A stretch of 64,000 nucleotides of DNA from Phycisphaerales bacterium (GTDB taxonomy: Bacteria > Planctomycetota > Phycisphaerae > UBA1845 > UTPLA1), in assembly GCA_022360095.1 (NCBI GenBank), contig JAKSDK010001037.1, positions 1 through 64,000 on the forward strand, read 5' to 3'. Each line of letters opens with the position of its first letter. Positions within the stretch are counted from its first letter, which is position 1. Positions 9,139 through 18,339 of the stretch are shown here, piece after piece. The notes below the pieces were generated by a model. That model ran no database searches and had not been told where the DNA came from. It saw nothing but the letters and a program-made list of their open reading frames with translations. The translations under genes and the position numbers were made by a program.

Positions 9139-10147
9139 TAGAGGATTGAAGAGCCTGAAGCCGTTGGGCGTGAAGATCGCAGGCAGCGGCCGGTTTTTAC
9201 CTGAAAAAGTCCTCGATAATCGCTATTTCGAGCAGCATCTCGACACGACGGATACGTGGATTCGAGAACGGACCGGGATTCTGGAACGCCGAATGGCGTC
9301 CGAGGGTGAGACCACGGCCACGATGGCTACGGCCGCCGCGAGGGCGGCCATCGACGATGCCGGCATGACGGTGGATGACATCGACATGATTCTCGTGGCG
9401 ACCATTACGCCGGAAGCGATCCTCCCTTCCACGGCATGTTTCGTGCAGCAGGCCCTCGGCATCAGACCGGTTCCGGCGTTCGATCTGGTCGCCGCCTGTA
9501 GCGGATTTATTTACAGCCTGATCAATGCGGCTTTCATGTTGCAGACAGGGCATTACAGGAACATTCTGGTCATCGGCTCTGATACGATGACGCGGATCAC
9601 CGATTTTGGGGATCGTGCGACGTGCATTTTGTTCGGCGACGCTGCCGGGGCGGTCGTGCTTTCCGCGACGCCGGATACGAACGGCTCCGCGATCGCTCAT
9701 TTCAAGATGAGCGCTGAAGGAAGCGGAGATTCGCTCCTGTTTGTTCCGGCGGGCGGCTCTCGGTTGCCGAGCTCGCATATGACCATCGACGAGCGTTTGC
9801 ATTATGTGAAAATGAACGGTCGCGAGGTTTATAAGCGGGCGGTGAAGCGGAATCTTGAGCTCGTAGACTCCACGCTGGCCGAGGCGGGGATTTCTCCGGA
9901 GGAAATTGCTCTGGTGATTCCTCACCAATCGAACTTGCGAATCATCGAGTCCGCTCGTCAGAGGCTAGGGTTGCCCAAAGATCGGATGTTCACCAATATT
10001 CAGAAATGTGGTAATACCTCGGCTGCTTCGATTCCATTGGGTCTGGATGAATGTCTCAAGACCGGTCGAATCAAGGATGGCGATATGGTGTTGCTGATTG
10101 CTTTCGGTGCAGGTTTCACGTGGGCTTCGGCGTTGATGAAACTGTGA
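9131..10147 (+). CDS. fabH: Beta-ketoacyl-ACP synthase III
   Basis: 338 residues. FabH condenses acetyl-CoA with malonyl-ACP to start fatty-acid synthesis. The full Cys-His-Asn triad is visible: VAACSGF near residue 117, IPHQSNLR near 260 and KCGNTSAASIP near 290, the last being the phosphopantetheine-site loop. The start at ATG 9131 overlaps the end of plsX by 8 bases. This housekeeping copy contrasts with the divergent KAS III homologue at 54308, which lacks two of these residues. Confidence 0.97.
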   Translation: MPDRGLKSLKPLGVKIAGSGRFLPEKVLDNRYFEQHLDTTDTWIRERTGILERRMASEGETTATMATAAARAAIDDAGMTVDDIDMILVATITPEAILPSTACFVQQALGIRPVPAFDLVAACSGFIYSLINAAFMLQTGHYRNILVIGSDTMTRITDFGDRATCILFGDAAGAVVLSATPDTNGSAIAHFKMSAEGSGDSLLFVPAGGSRLPSSHMTIDERLHYVKMNGREVYKRAVKRNLELVDSTLAEAGISPEEIALVIPHQSNLRIIESARQRLGLPKDRMFTNIQKCGNTSAASIPLGLDECLKTGRIKDGDMVLLIAFGAGFTWASALMKL

Positions 10148-10213
10148 CCATGGAGAAAAGGACGAAATCGTGACGGTCCGCCCGCAATTTTGTGATTCAA
10201 ACAGGACTTGGCA

Positions 10214-11164
10214 TTGAGCAAGACCGCTGTATTATTTCCAGGTCAGGGTGCCCAGGTTGTCGGGATGGGTAAGGATGTCGCCGAGGTGTCCGAGGCGGCA
10301 CGGCAGGTGTATGCCGAAGCCGATCGCATCCTTGATTTCGGCTTGACGGAGATTTGTTTTGAGGGTCCTGCCGAGCGTCTGAACGCCACCGATATGTCCC
10401 AGCCGGCCATTTTTGTGACGTCCGTGGCCATTTGGAAGGCGTTGGAAGCCAAGGGACTCCTCCGGGACGATGCGCCGGGAGATGCTCCGGCGCCCATGGC
10501 CATGGCCGGTCTTAGCCTGGGGGAATATACCGCTTTGCATCTGGCCGGATGGATCGATTTTGAGGAAACTCTCCGACTCGTGGCCGAACGGGGTCGTCTG
10601 ATGCAGTCCGCGGCCGAGGCCGTGGGTGGAGGCATGGTTTCAGTCATGGGCCTTGAGGAGACCGACGCCAGGCGTCTGTGTGAAGAGGCTGCCGAGAGCG
10701 ATGTTCTCGTTCCAGCGAATTTCAATTGCCCGGGGCAGATTGTAATCTCAGGCCACCAAACAGCTTGTGAACGTGCCGTCGGTCTCGCTGAGAAATACGA
10801 GGCACGTGCCGTGGCCCTGACCGTGGCTGGAGCGTTTCATTCGCCGCTGATGGAACCCGCTGTGCAGGGGCTGGAGACCGCCCTGAGCCGTGTTACGATC
10901 AAACGTGGCCAAATAGGTGTGGTGTCGAACGTCTCGGCTGACTATCATGCCGATTCAAATAGCGTTCGCGATTTGCTCCGAGAGCAGGTCGCCAAGCCCG
11001 TACGCTGGCAGGCTTCCGTGGAACGTCTGATTGCGGAGGGCTATGATCGTTTTCTTGAAGTCGGACCGGGACGTGTCCTGACCGGTCTTATGAGGAAGAT
11101 TAACCGCGCTACGACGGCGCTGAATTATTCCAACGCTGCATCTCTGGAAAAAGTGCCTGCGTAG
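10214..11164 (+). CDS. fabD: Malonyl-CoA:ACP transacylase
   Basis: 316 residues from TTG 10214. FabD moves malonyl from CoA to ACP for chain elongation. Motifs: LFPGQGAQ at the start, the active-site serine in GLSLGEYTALH near residue 97, and GAFHSPLM carrying the catalytic His near 205. No ATG is available; TTG 10208 and TTG 10214 are both in frame, and AGGA at 10203-10206 is 7 bases from the second but only 1 from the first, so 10214 is preferred. A 60-base gap follows fabH. Confidence 0.95.
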   Translation: MSKTAVLFPGQGAQVVGMGKDVAEVSEAARQVYAEADRILDFGLTEICFEGPAERLNATDMSQPAIFVTSVAIWKALEAKGLLRDDAPGDAPAPMAMAGLSLGEYTALHLAGWIDFEETLRLVAERGRLMQSAAEAVGGGMVSVMGLEETDARRLCEEAAESDVLVPANFNCPGQIVISGHQTACERAVGLAEKYEARAVALTVAGAFHSPLMEPAVQGLETALSRVTIKRGQIGVVSNVSADYHADSNSVRDLLREQVAKPVRWQASVERLIAEGYDRFLEVGPGRVLTGLMRKINRATTALNYSNAASLEKVPA

Positions 11165-11175
11165 GAACCGAGATA

Positions 11176-11943
11176 TTGGCCTTGGATACATTGAGAGACG
11201 ACTTGGTGGATCGGGTGGCAATTGTGACGGGTGGCTCGCGCGGGATCGGACGCGCTATTTGTTTGTCTTTGGCGAAAGCCGGCGCAACGGTCGTTGCGTG
11301 CGCTCGCGATGCCGAACGTCTGGGCTCGCTTCCCGCGGAGGCCGCCGACAAAAAACTTACCGGTAAAATCGTTCCTCGTGCTCTGGATATCACTTTGTCG
11401 GGGGAGATTGAAAAGTGGGTGGATGACGTTGCGACCGATTACGGGCACATCGATATCCTGGTCAACAATGCGGGGATCACCGAGGACGGTCTTGTCATGA
11501 ACATGACCGACGAACAGTTCGATCGGGTCATGGCGACCAACCTCCGCGGTGTTTTTCTCATGACCCGTGAAGCCAGCAAACATATGGTTCGCGCACGTTG
11601 GGGCCGGATCGTCAACATTACAAGCGTCTCCGGCATCATGGGGAACAGTGGTCAGGCCAATTATGCCGCCAGCAAGGCCGGAGTGATTGGGCTGACGAAA
11701 ACGGTGGCCAAAGAATTGGCTCGTCGCGGCGTCACCTGCAATGCCGTCGCCCCCGGCTTCATCAAAACTGATATGACAAACATTCTGTCAGAGAAGGTCA
11801 AAGAGCAAGTTCGTCCGTTGATTCCGCTCCAGAGATTCGGCGAACCGGAAGAAGTTGCGGCGGCCGTGGCGTTTCTCGCTTCGTCCGACGCCAGCTACGT
11901 CAACGGGCAAATTCTGGTCGTGGACGGAGGCTTGCATATGTAG
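11176..11943 (+). CDS. fabG: 3-oxoacyl-ACP reductase
   Basis: 255 residues, a classical short-chain dehydrogenase that reduces 3-oxoacyl-ACP with NADPH in each elongation round. Visible: TGGSRGIGRA cofactor loop near residues 19-28, NNAG near 98, the serine in NITSVSG, Y-A-A-S-K active-site motif near 164 and APGFIKTDMT. The start is TTG 11176, supported by AGGA at 11163-11166; no ATG precedes the conserved beginning. It lies 11 bases after fabD, in the same operon. Confidence 0.96.
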   Translation: MALDTLRDDLVDRVAIVTGGSRGIGRAICLSLAKAGATVVACARDAERLGSLPAEAADKKLTGKIVPRALDITLSGEIEKWVDDVATDYGHIDILVNNAGITEDGLVMNMTDEQFDRVMATNLRGVFLMTREASKHMVRARWGRIVNITSVSGIMGNSGQANYAASKAGVIGLTKTVAKELARRGVTCNAVAPGFIKTDMTNILSEKVKEQVRPLIPLQRFGEPEEVAAAVAFLASSDASYVNGQILVVDGGLHM

Positions 11944-12024
11944 CCGTGTGGTCCATGGCTTCAGGTGGAAGCCAATACACGCGGGTGTCTGACAGGCGGC
12001 ACTTTTGCGAGGAGTTTTTCAAGA

Positions 12025-12300
12025 ATGGAGAAACAAGCGGTGGCATTGACCGAAGAAGAGATCAAAGAAAAAGTCGTCAAAATCGTGAGCGAGCAAATGG
12101 GTGTGGATAAGTCCGAAATCACGATGGAAACCTCATTTGTCAACGATTTGAACGCCGACTCCCTCGACACCGTCGAGTTGGTCATGGAATTTGAGGACGA
12201 GTTCCAGCTCAGCATCCCGGATGAAGAGGCGGAGAAGATCGGAACCGTGGGCACCGCCGTCGAGTACATTGGCAAGGCCCAGGCGGACAAAAAGGAATAA
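12025..12300 (+). CDS. acpP: Acyl carrier protein
   Basis: 91 residues, acidic and helical. ACP carries growing acyl chains on a phosphopantetheine arm attached to the serine of the DSL motif, here [16 protein letters not shown]. The coding frame is open back to 11965, but ATG 12025, with GAGGAG at 12009-12014, gives the normal ACP N-terminus apart from a short MEKQAVAL extension. It sits between fabG and fabF, the usual order. Confidence 0.97.
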   Translation: MEKQAVALTEEEIKEKVVKIVSEQMGVDKSEITMETSFVNDLNADSLDTVELVMEFEDEFQLSIPDEEAEKIGTVGTAVEYIGKAQADKKE

Positions 12301-12344
12301 CAACATTGCGTCGCCAGGATGGCGCACCGAGGTTCTGCTAAGGC

Positions 12345-13589
12345 ATGTCTAATTCTCGCCGCATTGTCATCACCGGAATGGGTTTGGTGAGTCCGCTCGG
12401 CGATTCGCCGGATGTGTTCTGGGAAAAGCTGCTTGCCAGCCAAAGCGGCATTGGTCCGATTCACCGCTTTGATACAAATGGTTTCGCCGTTTCCTTCGGC
12501 GGCGAGTGCACCCACTTCGATCCTTCGCGCGTCGTTGATCGCAGAGAAGCCAAGCGTCTGGATCGGTTCGCTCAAATGGCCTTGTGCGCAGCCAAGGATG
12601 CGTTCGATGCCAGCGGGCTAGAACATGGGGCCGGCGACCCCAGCCGTTTCGGCGTCATCACCGGCACGGGCATCGGCGGCATCAAAGAACTTGAAGAACA
12701 ACATTTGCGTTTGCGGGGCAAGGGACCTTCGAAGGTCTCTGCTTTCACGATTCCGAAGCTCATGGGCAATGCGGCCAGTGGAAACATCTCGATTGCGCTC
12801 GGCGCAAGAGGGCCGAGCACCGCTGTGGCCACGGCCTGTGCCTCGGCGACCAATGCGATGGGCGACGCCGTGTATGCACTTCGACGCGGAGACGTGGATA
12901 TCATGATCACCGGCGGCGCCGAGGCCGCCCTGACTCCGCTCGGCGTGGCTGCCTTCGCGGCCATGAAGGCGTTGTCCGAACGAAACGACGAACCCACCAA
13001 GGCTTCGCGCCCCTTCGATCGAGACCGTGAAGGTTTCGTGATGGGAGAAGGCGCAGGCATGTTTGTTTTCGAGGAACTGGAACACGCCAAGAAACGCGGT
13101 GCGAAAATCTTTGCAGAGGTCCTCGGATACGGGACGTCTGCCGATGCATACCACATCACTCAGCCGGAAGAACGTGGTCTCGGCGCTTCGGCCGCCATGC
13201 GAGCTTCGCTCAAAGATGCCGGGCTTGCGCCGGATCAGGTGGATCATATCAACGCTCACGGCACGAGTACGCCGCTTGGCGATCTTGCCGAAACACTTGC
13301 CATCAAATCCGTTTTTGGTGATCACGCCCGTCGGATGCCGATCTGCAGCACCAAGAGCGCCATCGGTCATCTCCTTGGCGCAAGTGGGGGAGCGGAACTG
13401 ATCGCCACCGTGCAAGCGTTGCAAAACGGTATCATTCCGCCCACCCTGAATCTGGAGAATCCCGGTGAAGGTTGCGACCTTGATTACACGCCGCTCGTTC
13501 CCCAGGATGCCAAGGTCAAAATTGCCATGAGCAATTCCTTCGGCTTCGGCGGTCATAACGCTTGCATTATCGTGGGCAAGTACAGCTAA
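12345..13589 (+). CDS. fabF: Beta-ketoacyl-ACP synthase II
   Basis: 414 residues, the normal KAS II length. FabF condenses acyl-ACP with malonyl-ACP and influences chain length and unsaturation. The active-site cysteine lies in TACASATNAMGDA near residue 165; the two histidines lie in NAHGTSTPLGD near 305 and KSAIGHLLGASGG near 338; NSFGFGGHNAC closes the protein. It starts 44 bases after acpP and is the last gene of the operon. Confidence 0.97.
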   Translation: MSNSRRIVITGMGLVSPLGDSPDVFWEKLLASQSGIGPIHRFDTNGFAVSFGGECTHFDPSRVVDRREAKRLDRFAQMALCAAKDAFDASGLEHGAGDPSRFGVITGTGIGGIKELEEQHLRLRGKGPSKVSAFTIPKLMGNAASGNISIALGARGPSTAVATACASATNAMGDAVYALRRGDVDIMITGGAEAALTPLGVAAFAAMKALSERNDEPTKASRPFDRDREGFVMGEGAGMFVFEELEHAKKRGAKIFAEVLGYGTSADAYHITQPEERGLGASAAMRASLKDAGLAPDQVDHINAHGTSTPLGDLAETLAIKSVFGDHARRMPICSTKSAIGHLLGASGGAELIATVQALQNGIIPPTLNLENPGEGCDLDYTPLVPQDAKVKIAMSNSFGFGGHNACIIVGKYS

Positions 13590-13765
13590 ACATAAGATTA
13601 CGAATGATTTCTAAGACTCGCGTCCGATTCCTCGGCTGTGCTCGTTGTACGCCGCCGTTTCAAGTTTCATTTCCACCAGGTCGATAATCTGGACAGAGTT
13701 CTGCGCGCCAATGTTGATCCTAATGATGCGACGGGCGGGTAACTCATGTTCCAGGATGGCAATCG

Positions 13766-14230
13766 ATGTTCACTCAGGAAGAGATGGATGCTGTTCTCAG
13801 GGACGCTCAACAGGCGGTTGACACTCTTTCGGATGACGTCAATCAACTGGTGGAGCCCCAGCCGGAACCACCGGCACCGCCGGCGCCCGTGCCGTCGATG
13901 CCTGCGGATTCCTCTTCCGTCGCGGCCTCGGATCCGTCTCCGTCGTCAGCGGCCTCTCATTCTGCAGATCGCGTCCATAAGATCCTTGATCTGAGAGTGC
14001 CATTGTTCGTGAGGCTCGCAGAACGGCCCATGCCGATTTGCGACATCATGCAGTTCGGCCCGGGGACCATCTTGGAGTTTGACCGTACGGTCGACAGCGA
14101 ACTCGATTTGATGATCAACAATTGTCAGATCGGCAGCGGTGTCGCGGTCAAAGTCGGTGAGCACTTCGGCCTACGCATCGCCCGTATCGGGAACGTCAAG
14201 GAGCGAATCGATTCGCTCGGCGGCGGTTAA
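13766..14230 (+). CDS. fliN: FliN-type flagellar motor switch protein
   Basis: 154 residues. The C-terminal 80 residues form a SpoA/FliN domain (ILDLRVPLFVRLAERPM..., then VAVKVGEHFGLRIARIG), which builds the rotor C-ring of the flagellar switch. A Pro/Ala/Ser-rich linker (about residues 30-65) separates it from an N-terminus MFTQEEMDAVL that resembles the CheY-P-binding LSQEEIDALL peptide of FliM/FliY. ATG 13766 follows AGGAT by 8 bases. No other flagellar or type III secretion gene is nearby, so its motor is encoded elsewhere. A related role in a secretion switch cannot be excluded. Confidence 0.85.
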   Translation: MFTQEEMDAVLRDAQQAVDTLSDDVNQLVEPQPEPPAPPAPVPSMPADSSSVAASDPSPSSAASHSADRVHKILDLRVPLFVRLAERPMPICDIMQFGPGTILEFDRTVDSELDLMINNCQIGSGVAVKVGEHFGLRIARIGNVKERIDSLGGG

Positions 14231-14311
14231 ACCACGTCCACTTTCCACGGTGTGTTCAACAGGTTATAACATCTTCGTCAGGTAACCCGTTGACTTCAGG
14301 ATTTCGCCGCC

Positions 14312-15352
14312 GTGAAACTTCGAAAACTCGGCAACACCGGTGTGCTCGTTTCCGACCTTTGTCTCGGCGCCATGAACTTCGGCATGGCGGACTGGGGCAT
14401 TGGTGAAACCGAGAGTCTCGAACTGATTCGCTCTTATTTCGATGCAGGCGGAAACTTCATCGACACCGCCGACGTTTACAGCAAAGGCGCCAGCGAGCGA
14501 ATCTGCGCCAAAGCCATTCAGGGCCGTCGCGAAGAAGTCGTTCTTGCTACGAAGGGTCACTTTCCCGTCGTCGACCAGTTCGGCGATCCGCCCGATCATG
14601 CGAACGCCTTCGGTTCCTCGCGGCTCCATCTGACACACGCCTTGGAAGCCAGTTTGAAACGCTTGAACACCGACTACGTTGATCTCTATCAGGTGCATTG
14701 CTGGGACCGGCATACGCCGATTGAAGAGACTCTGAGCACGCTCGATGGTTTCATCAAAAGCGGCAAGGTACGGTACGTGGGGCTCTCAAATTTCGATGCG
14801 TGGCAAATCGTTGAGTCCCGACAACTCTGCATTCGCCACGGATGGGAACCTTTTATCACCGCTCAGATGCAATACAGCATGGCCTGCCGTGATATCGAGC
14901 GCGCCGTCATTCCCGTCTGCGAACGCTATGACCTCGGCGTTTTGCCCTGGAGTCCACTCGGCGGCGGCGTTCTCGCAGGCAAGTACAACCGCGACGGCAC
15001 CGGCCCTGCCGGCTCGCGCTTCGGCGAAACGCCCGATGAAGCCAATGATTGGCGTAAGGCTTTTCTCAACGATCGCAATCTTGAGATCGCAGAGACGGTA
15101 AGAGAGGTGGCTGCGCAACTCGATACGACGTCCGTTACGTTGTCGATCGCGTGGCTTCTGTGCAGGCCCGCCGTCAGCAGCATCATCATCGGACCGAAGA
15201 CTCAGGCACAGTTACGAGACTACCTTGCTGCCGACGAGGTGAACATTCCCGACGAGCAGATGGAACGCCTCGACAAAGCCAGTCGCCCCCATTATCCCTA
15301 CCCTGAGAGGTTCATTGAGGTGACGAATCGCAACAGGGGAACCGTGGGATAG
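14312..15352 (+). CDS. Aldo/keto reductase
   Basis: 346 residues of an NADPH-dependent (alpha/beta)8-barrel oxidoreductase. The start MKLRKLGNTGVLVSDLCLG is typical of the YajO/general-stress-protein-69 branch. The catalytic tetrad is visible: Asp and Tyr in FIDTADVYSKG near residue 50, Lys in LATKGH near 84, and His in YQVHCWD near 130. The C-terminal cofactor motif appears as SSIIIGPKTQAQL. It starts with GTG 14312; AGGA lies 11 bases upstream. The substrate cannot be told. It appears to be transcribed alone or with the fliN-type gene 81 bases upstream. Confidence 0.9.
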   Translation: MKLRKLGNTGVLVSDLCLGAMNFGMADWGIGETESLELIRSYFDAGGNFIDTADVYSKGASERICAKAIQGRREEVVLATKGHFPVVDQFGDPPDHANAFGSSRLHLTHALEASLKRLNTDYVDLYQVHCWDRHTPIEETLSTLDGFIKSGKVRYVGLSNFDAWQIVESRQLCIRHGWEPFITAQMQYSMACRDIERAVIPVCERYDLGVLPWSPLGGGVLAGKYNRDGTGPAGSRFGETPDEANDWRKAFLNDRNLEIAETVREVAAQLDTTSVTLSIAWLLCRPAVSSIIIGPKTQAQLRDYLAADEVNIPDEQMERLDKASRPHYPYPERFIEVTNRNRGTVG

Positions 15353-15403
15353 CGTCGGTGTTGGCAAATATTAAAGTTTATGACAACTTCATGGGGCAGA
15401 TTT

Positions 15404-15479
15404 TGTAGGGCGGGTTCCACCCGCCGTCAATGACTCTATGTGCTCGCGCAACATCACGGCAGGCAGAGCCCCCCCTACA
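15404..15479. repeat. Small inverted-repeat intergenic element
   Basis: A 76-base stretch bounded by TGTAGGG (15404-15410) and CCCTACA (15473-15479), containing a second perfect 7-bp hairpin GGCGGGT/ACCCGCC at 15409-15425. It sits between two convergent genes and has the look of a small dispersed (MITE- or REP-like) repeat. A related GGGTGGGC hairpin occurs near 33100. It is not followed by a T run, so it is not a clear terminator. Confidence 0.4.
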
Positions 15480-15481
15480 TC

Positions 15482-16885
15482 TTAATGCGTCGCGCAGATC
15501 GGTGGTCGCAATTGGTGATACTCAGTGGCTTGCTGGAAGGCGGCGGCGATTTGCAAGAGCCGATCCTCGGCAAAATGGGGCGCGATCAGTTGTAGGCCGA
15601 TGGGGAGCTTCGACTCGGTGAAACCGCAGGGAATGCTGATCGCCGGAGTGCCGGCGAGGTTGGCCGCACAGGTATAAATGTCAGCCAGGTACATCGCCAG
15701 GGGATCGCTCTTTTCACCAAGTTTGAATGCAGGCGTCGGCGTTGTGGGTGACAGGATCACATCGCATTTCTTAAAGGCCTCGACGAAGTCGTTCTTGATC
15801 AGCGTGCGAACCTTGAGGGCCTTGAGATAATACGCATCGTAATAGCCGCTCGACAGGGCATACGTGCCGAGCATGATTCGACGTTTGACCTCGGCGCCGA
15901 ATCCTTCCTCACGGCTGCTGCTGTAAACGTCCATGTAGTCCTGAGGATTGGCCGTGCGATGGCCGTATCGGACGCCGTCAAAACGGGCAAGATTGCTGGA
16001 AGCCTCCGCGGTGCAGATGATGTAGTAGCACGCGATCGTGTAGGCGCTATGCGGCAAATGGATTTCATGAACCTCGGCACCAAGCTTCTTGTAGACATCG
16101 ATCGCGGCTTCAACCGCCTTTCCCGTTTCGTTGTCCAGACCCTCTCCGAAATATTCGGCGGCAATGCCTATTCTCACCTTGCCGACGGGTTCATCCAGCC
16201 TTCCAAGATAATCAGGGACAGACTCATCGACGCTGGTTGAATCGCGCACGTCGCGTCCTGCGATGGCGCCGAGCAGCCGGGCAAGGCCTGGGACGTCCGT
16301 CGCAACCGGGCCGATCTGGTCCAGGCTGCTGCCGAAGGCGACCAGTCCGTAACGCGACACGCGGCCATACGTCGGCTTGAGACCACAGACGCCGCAAAAC
16401 GCCGCCGGCTGTCGGATGGAACCGCCCGTCTCGCTGCCAAGTGCGTAGGGAACCATGCCTGTTGCAACGGCGGCGACGGAGCCGCCCGACGAGCCGCCGG
16501 CAACACGTTCGAGATCCCAGGGGTTTCTTGTCGTGAAAAAGCCGGAGTTTTCCGTGGAGCTGCCCATGGCGAATTCGTCGAGGTTGGTCTTGGCGACGAT
16601 GACGGCGCCGGCATCGAGCAGACGGTCGATGACGTGGGCATTGTAGGGCGCACGAAAGTTCTCAAGGATGCGCGAGCCGCAAGTCGTTGCGCCGACGTCG
16701 GTGCAGATGTTATCCTTGACGGCAACCGTCTGGCCGTGAAGCGTGCCGTTTGCTCCGCCGGCATCCAGATCATTTGCACGCTTGAGACTCTCTTTCTTCA
16801 GCGTTGAGAGAACGGCATTGATTTGAGGATCAGTTTTGTCGATACGGTCGAGCGCGGTCCGGACGTTGTGTAAGACGCTGGTCAT
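15482..16885 (-). CDS. gatA: Glutamyl/aspartyl-tRNA(Gln/Asn) amidotransferase subunit A
   Basis: 467 residues. GatA hydrolyses glutamine and passes ammonia to GatB, which amidates Glu-tRNA(Gln) or Asp-tRNA(Asn). The amidase Lys-Ser-Ser triad is present: VAVKDNI near residue 53 and [14 protein letters not shown] near 130, followed by the [16 protein letters not shown] signature. Its ATG overlaps the gatC stop by 4 bases. gatB is not adjacent, which is not unusual. Confidence 0.97.
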   Translation of the reverse strand: MTSVLHNVRTALDRIDKTDPQINAVLSTLKKESLKRANDLDAGGANGTLHGQTVAVKDNICTDVGATTCGSRILENFRAPYNAHVIDRLLDAGAVIVAKTNLDEFAMGSSTENSGFFTTRNPWDLERVAGGSSGGSVAAVATGMVPYALGSETGGSIRQPAAFCGVCGLKPTYGRVSRYGLVAFGSSLDQIGPVATDVPGLARLLGAIAGRDVRDSTSVDESVPDYLGRLDEPVGKVRIGIAAEYFGEGLDNETGKAVEAAIDVYKKLGAEVHEIHLPHSAYTIACYYIICTAEASSNLARFDGVRYGHRTANPQDYMDVYSSSREEGFGAEVKRRIMLGTYALSSGYYDAYYLKALKVRTLIKNDFVEAFKKCDVILSPTTPTPAFKLGEKSDPLAMYLADIYTCAANLAGTPAISIPCGFTESKLPIGLQLIAPHFAEDRLLQIAAAFQQATEYHQLRPPICATH

Positions 16886-17187
16886 GCCGATTCTTGATCG
16901 AGAACCTTGGGCACTTTGAAATACGGGGGAGTCTTGTCCGGTGCGTTGGCCAGGGCTTTTTCCACGCCCATGGACGTGGCAGGCACGTCTTCTCGAAATA
17001 CATTCTTAACCGGTAACGGGTGGGCGGTGGGTTCGACGTCATCGGTGTCCACTTCATTCAGCTTGCCGATGTAGTCGAGGATGTTGCCGAGTTGGGAGCC
17101 GAACCGAGTCACTTCCTCATCCGTGAGTTTGATCCGTGCCAAGTGGCCGATATGGCGGACTTGTTGTTCATCGATTTCCGAGGCCAT
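16882..17187 (-). CDS. gatC: Glutamyl/aspartyl-tRNA amidotransferase subunit C
   Basis: 101 residues. GatC wraps around and stabilises the GatA-GatB complex. The family hallmarks are visible: [17 protein letters not shown] at the start, [20 protein letters not shown] in the middle, and the Pro-rich [17 protein letters not shown] stretch. It is directly upstream of gatA with a 4-base overlap, so the two are cotranslated. Confidence 0.95.
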   Translation of the reverse strand: MASEIDEQQVRHIGHLARIKLTDEEVTRFGSQLGNILDYIGKLNEVDTDDVEPTAHPLPVKNVFREDVPATSMGVEKALANAPDKTPPYFKVPKVLDQESA

Positions 17188-17229
17188 TCGATTGGCTCAA
17201 CAGCGCCGTGTGTTTGTCAGGATCGAATT

Positions 17230-17258
17230 GAAAGACCCCGGCCAGATCTGGTCGGGGG
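17230..17258 (-). terminator. Possible terminator after rpmB
   Basis: A 10-bp GC-rich stem (17236-17245 with 17248-17257, one G-U pair, very short loop) followed on the minus strand by TCTTTC. It lies just past the rpmB stop and before gatC, so it could separate the two transcripts, but the T run is poor. Confidence 0.4.
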
Positions 17259-17267
17259 GCGGAACGC

Positions 17268-17537
17268 TTATTCCGTCGTCTGTTTTGCTTCCGGCTTCCA
17301 CGTTCGCTTCGGGGGTTTGACCACGAGGCCCATGCGAATCGCTTTGGCGGACACTTTGATGCGACAAATCTTTCCGTCGATCAGGGCGCGCACCCGCTGG
17401 ATATTGGGTTTGAACTTGCGCTTTGTGATGCCGGTCACTTTGGTTCCGACACCGCCGAGATACTTGGCTTTGCCGCGGTGGCTGTAAGATCGCCCCGCTC
17501 GGGTTCGTTTTCCGGTAAAATGACAAACGCGTGGCAT
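17268..17537 (-). CDS. rpmB: 50S ribosomal protein L28
   Basis: 89 residues starting MPRVCHFTGKRTRAGRSYSHRG, the conserved L28 beginning (VC..TGK...G...SH). The mid-part TKRKFKPNIQRVR matches the conserved KRxFxPNLQ block. It is a large-subunit ribosomal protein. The frame continues back to TTG 17549, but ATG 17537 with GGGG 8 bases upstream fits the family. A good sigma70-like promoter lies about 50 bases upstream. Confidence 0.96.
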   Translation of the reverse strand: MPRVCHFTGKRTRAGRSYSHRGKAKYLGGVGTKVTGITKRKFKPNIQRVRALIDGKICRIKVSAKAIRMGLVVKPPKRTWKPEAKQTTE

Positions 17538-17584
17538 AATGCACCCCAAGTCGGAAACTCATGTAATCTTCGCGTAGCCCGACG

Positions 17585-17612
17585 AGTATAGGATCAAATC
17601 CCCAAAATGCAA
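17585..17612 (-). promoter_or_regulatory. Predicted sigma70 promoter of rpmB
   Basis: On the minus strand TTGCAT (17612-17607) and TATACT (17590-17585) are separated by 16 bases. Transcription would start near 17578, about 40 bases before the rpmB ATG. Confidence 0.6.
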
Positions 17613-17706
17613 GCGGGGGATGGGTTCCGATAAGCTGAGTGGGTAAAATGATAGGGCAGCTCGGCAATTCGAGGGGCATTCCGGCGTTTAGCTGAGTGAG
17701 GACCGA

Positions 17707-18336
17707 ATGGACGACGCGGCGTTGGCTGAAGTGATCCGGCGGGCCCAAACCGGTGATGCGTCGGCATTCGACCGGCTCGTGGACGCGTTTGGTCATCGGA
17801 TCACCGGGTTTTTCTATCGCCTGACCGGTTCCAGGGATGACGCCGAAGACCTGGTGCAGGAGGTTTTCGTCAGGCTGGTGCGGATGATCGCGGCCTATCG
17901 CCATGAAGATCGCTTCGAGGCCTGGCTTTTTCGGATTGCCGCGAATCTGGCCCGGGACCGGGTTCGAAAGGTGCGGCGTGCCCCCAAATTCGTCTCTGCG
18001 AGCGGGGCGGGCGAGTCGAATGAGGACGCGAATCCGCGATCGCTGGATGGGATGGAGGGGGCCTCCGAGCCGGTGGATGCCGGGCTGGTCGGTGGCGAGC
18101 AGGTTGATGCTCTGAATGCCGCCTTGGCACGATTGCCGATAGGTGAGCGGGAGGTCATCATGTTGAGACACTTCTCGCAAATGTCTTTTCGGGAGATCGC
18201 CGAGATCATGGAGATGCCGCTGGGCACCGCTCTGGCCCGAAGCCATCGCGGCTTGGCTCGATTGCGGGAGATGATGTCCGAGGGACCCGCCACCCAAAAA
18301 CAACGACCGCGGGCTGAGGCCCGGGCGAAGGGATAA
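17707..18336 (+). CDS. ECF RNA polymerase sigma factor
   Basis: 209 residues with sigma region 2 (FYRLTGSRDDAEDLVQEVFVRLVR, then FEAWLFRIAANLARDRVRK) and region 4 (ALARLPIGEREVIMLRHFSQMSFREIAEIMEMPLGTALARSHRGL). It is an RpoE-like extracytoplasmic-function sigma factor; a Glu/Ser/Gly-rich linker of about 50 residues joins the two regions. GAGGA lies 5 bases before the ATG. The next gene begins 3 bases after its stop and encodes a one-helix membrane protein, probably its anti-sigma factor. Its own target promoter is not recognised, though AGCTGAGTG occurs twice upstream (near 17634 and 17692). Confidence 0.93.
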   Translation: MDDAALAEVIRRAQTGDASAFDRLVDAFGHRITGFFYRLTGSRDDAEDLVQEVFVRLVRMIAAYRHEDRFEAWLFRIAANLARDRVRKVRRAPKFVSASGAGESNEDANPRSLDGMEGASEPVDAGLVGGEQVDALNAALARLPIGEREVIMLRHFSQMSFREIAEIMEMPLGTALARSHRGLARLREMMSEGPATQKQRPRAEARAKG

Positions 18337-18339
18337 CAC

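Noticed and set aside
12618..13556. Minus-strand frame of 312 residues opposite fabF
   Set aside because: fabF is unmistakable in the plus strand; the other is a GC-rich shadow.
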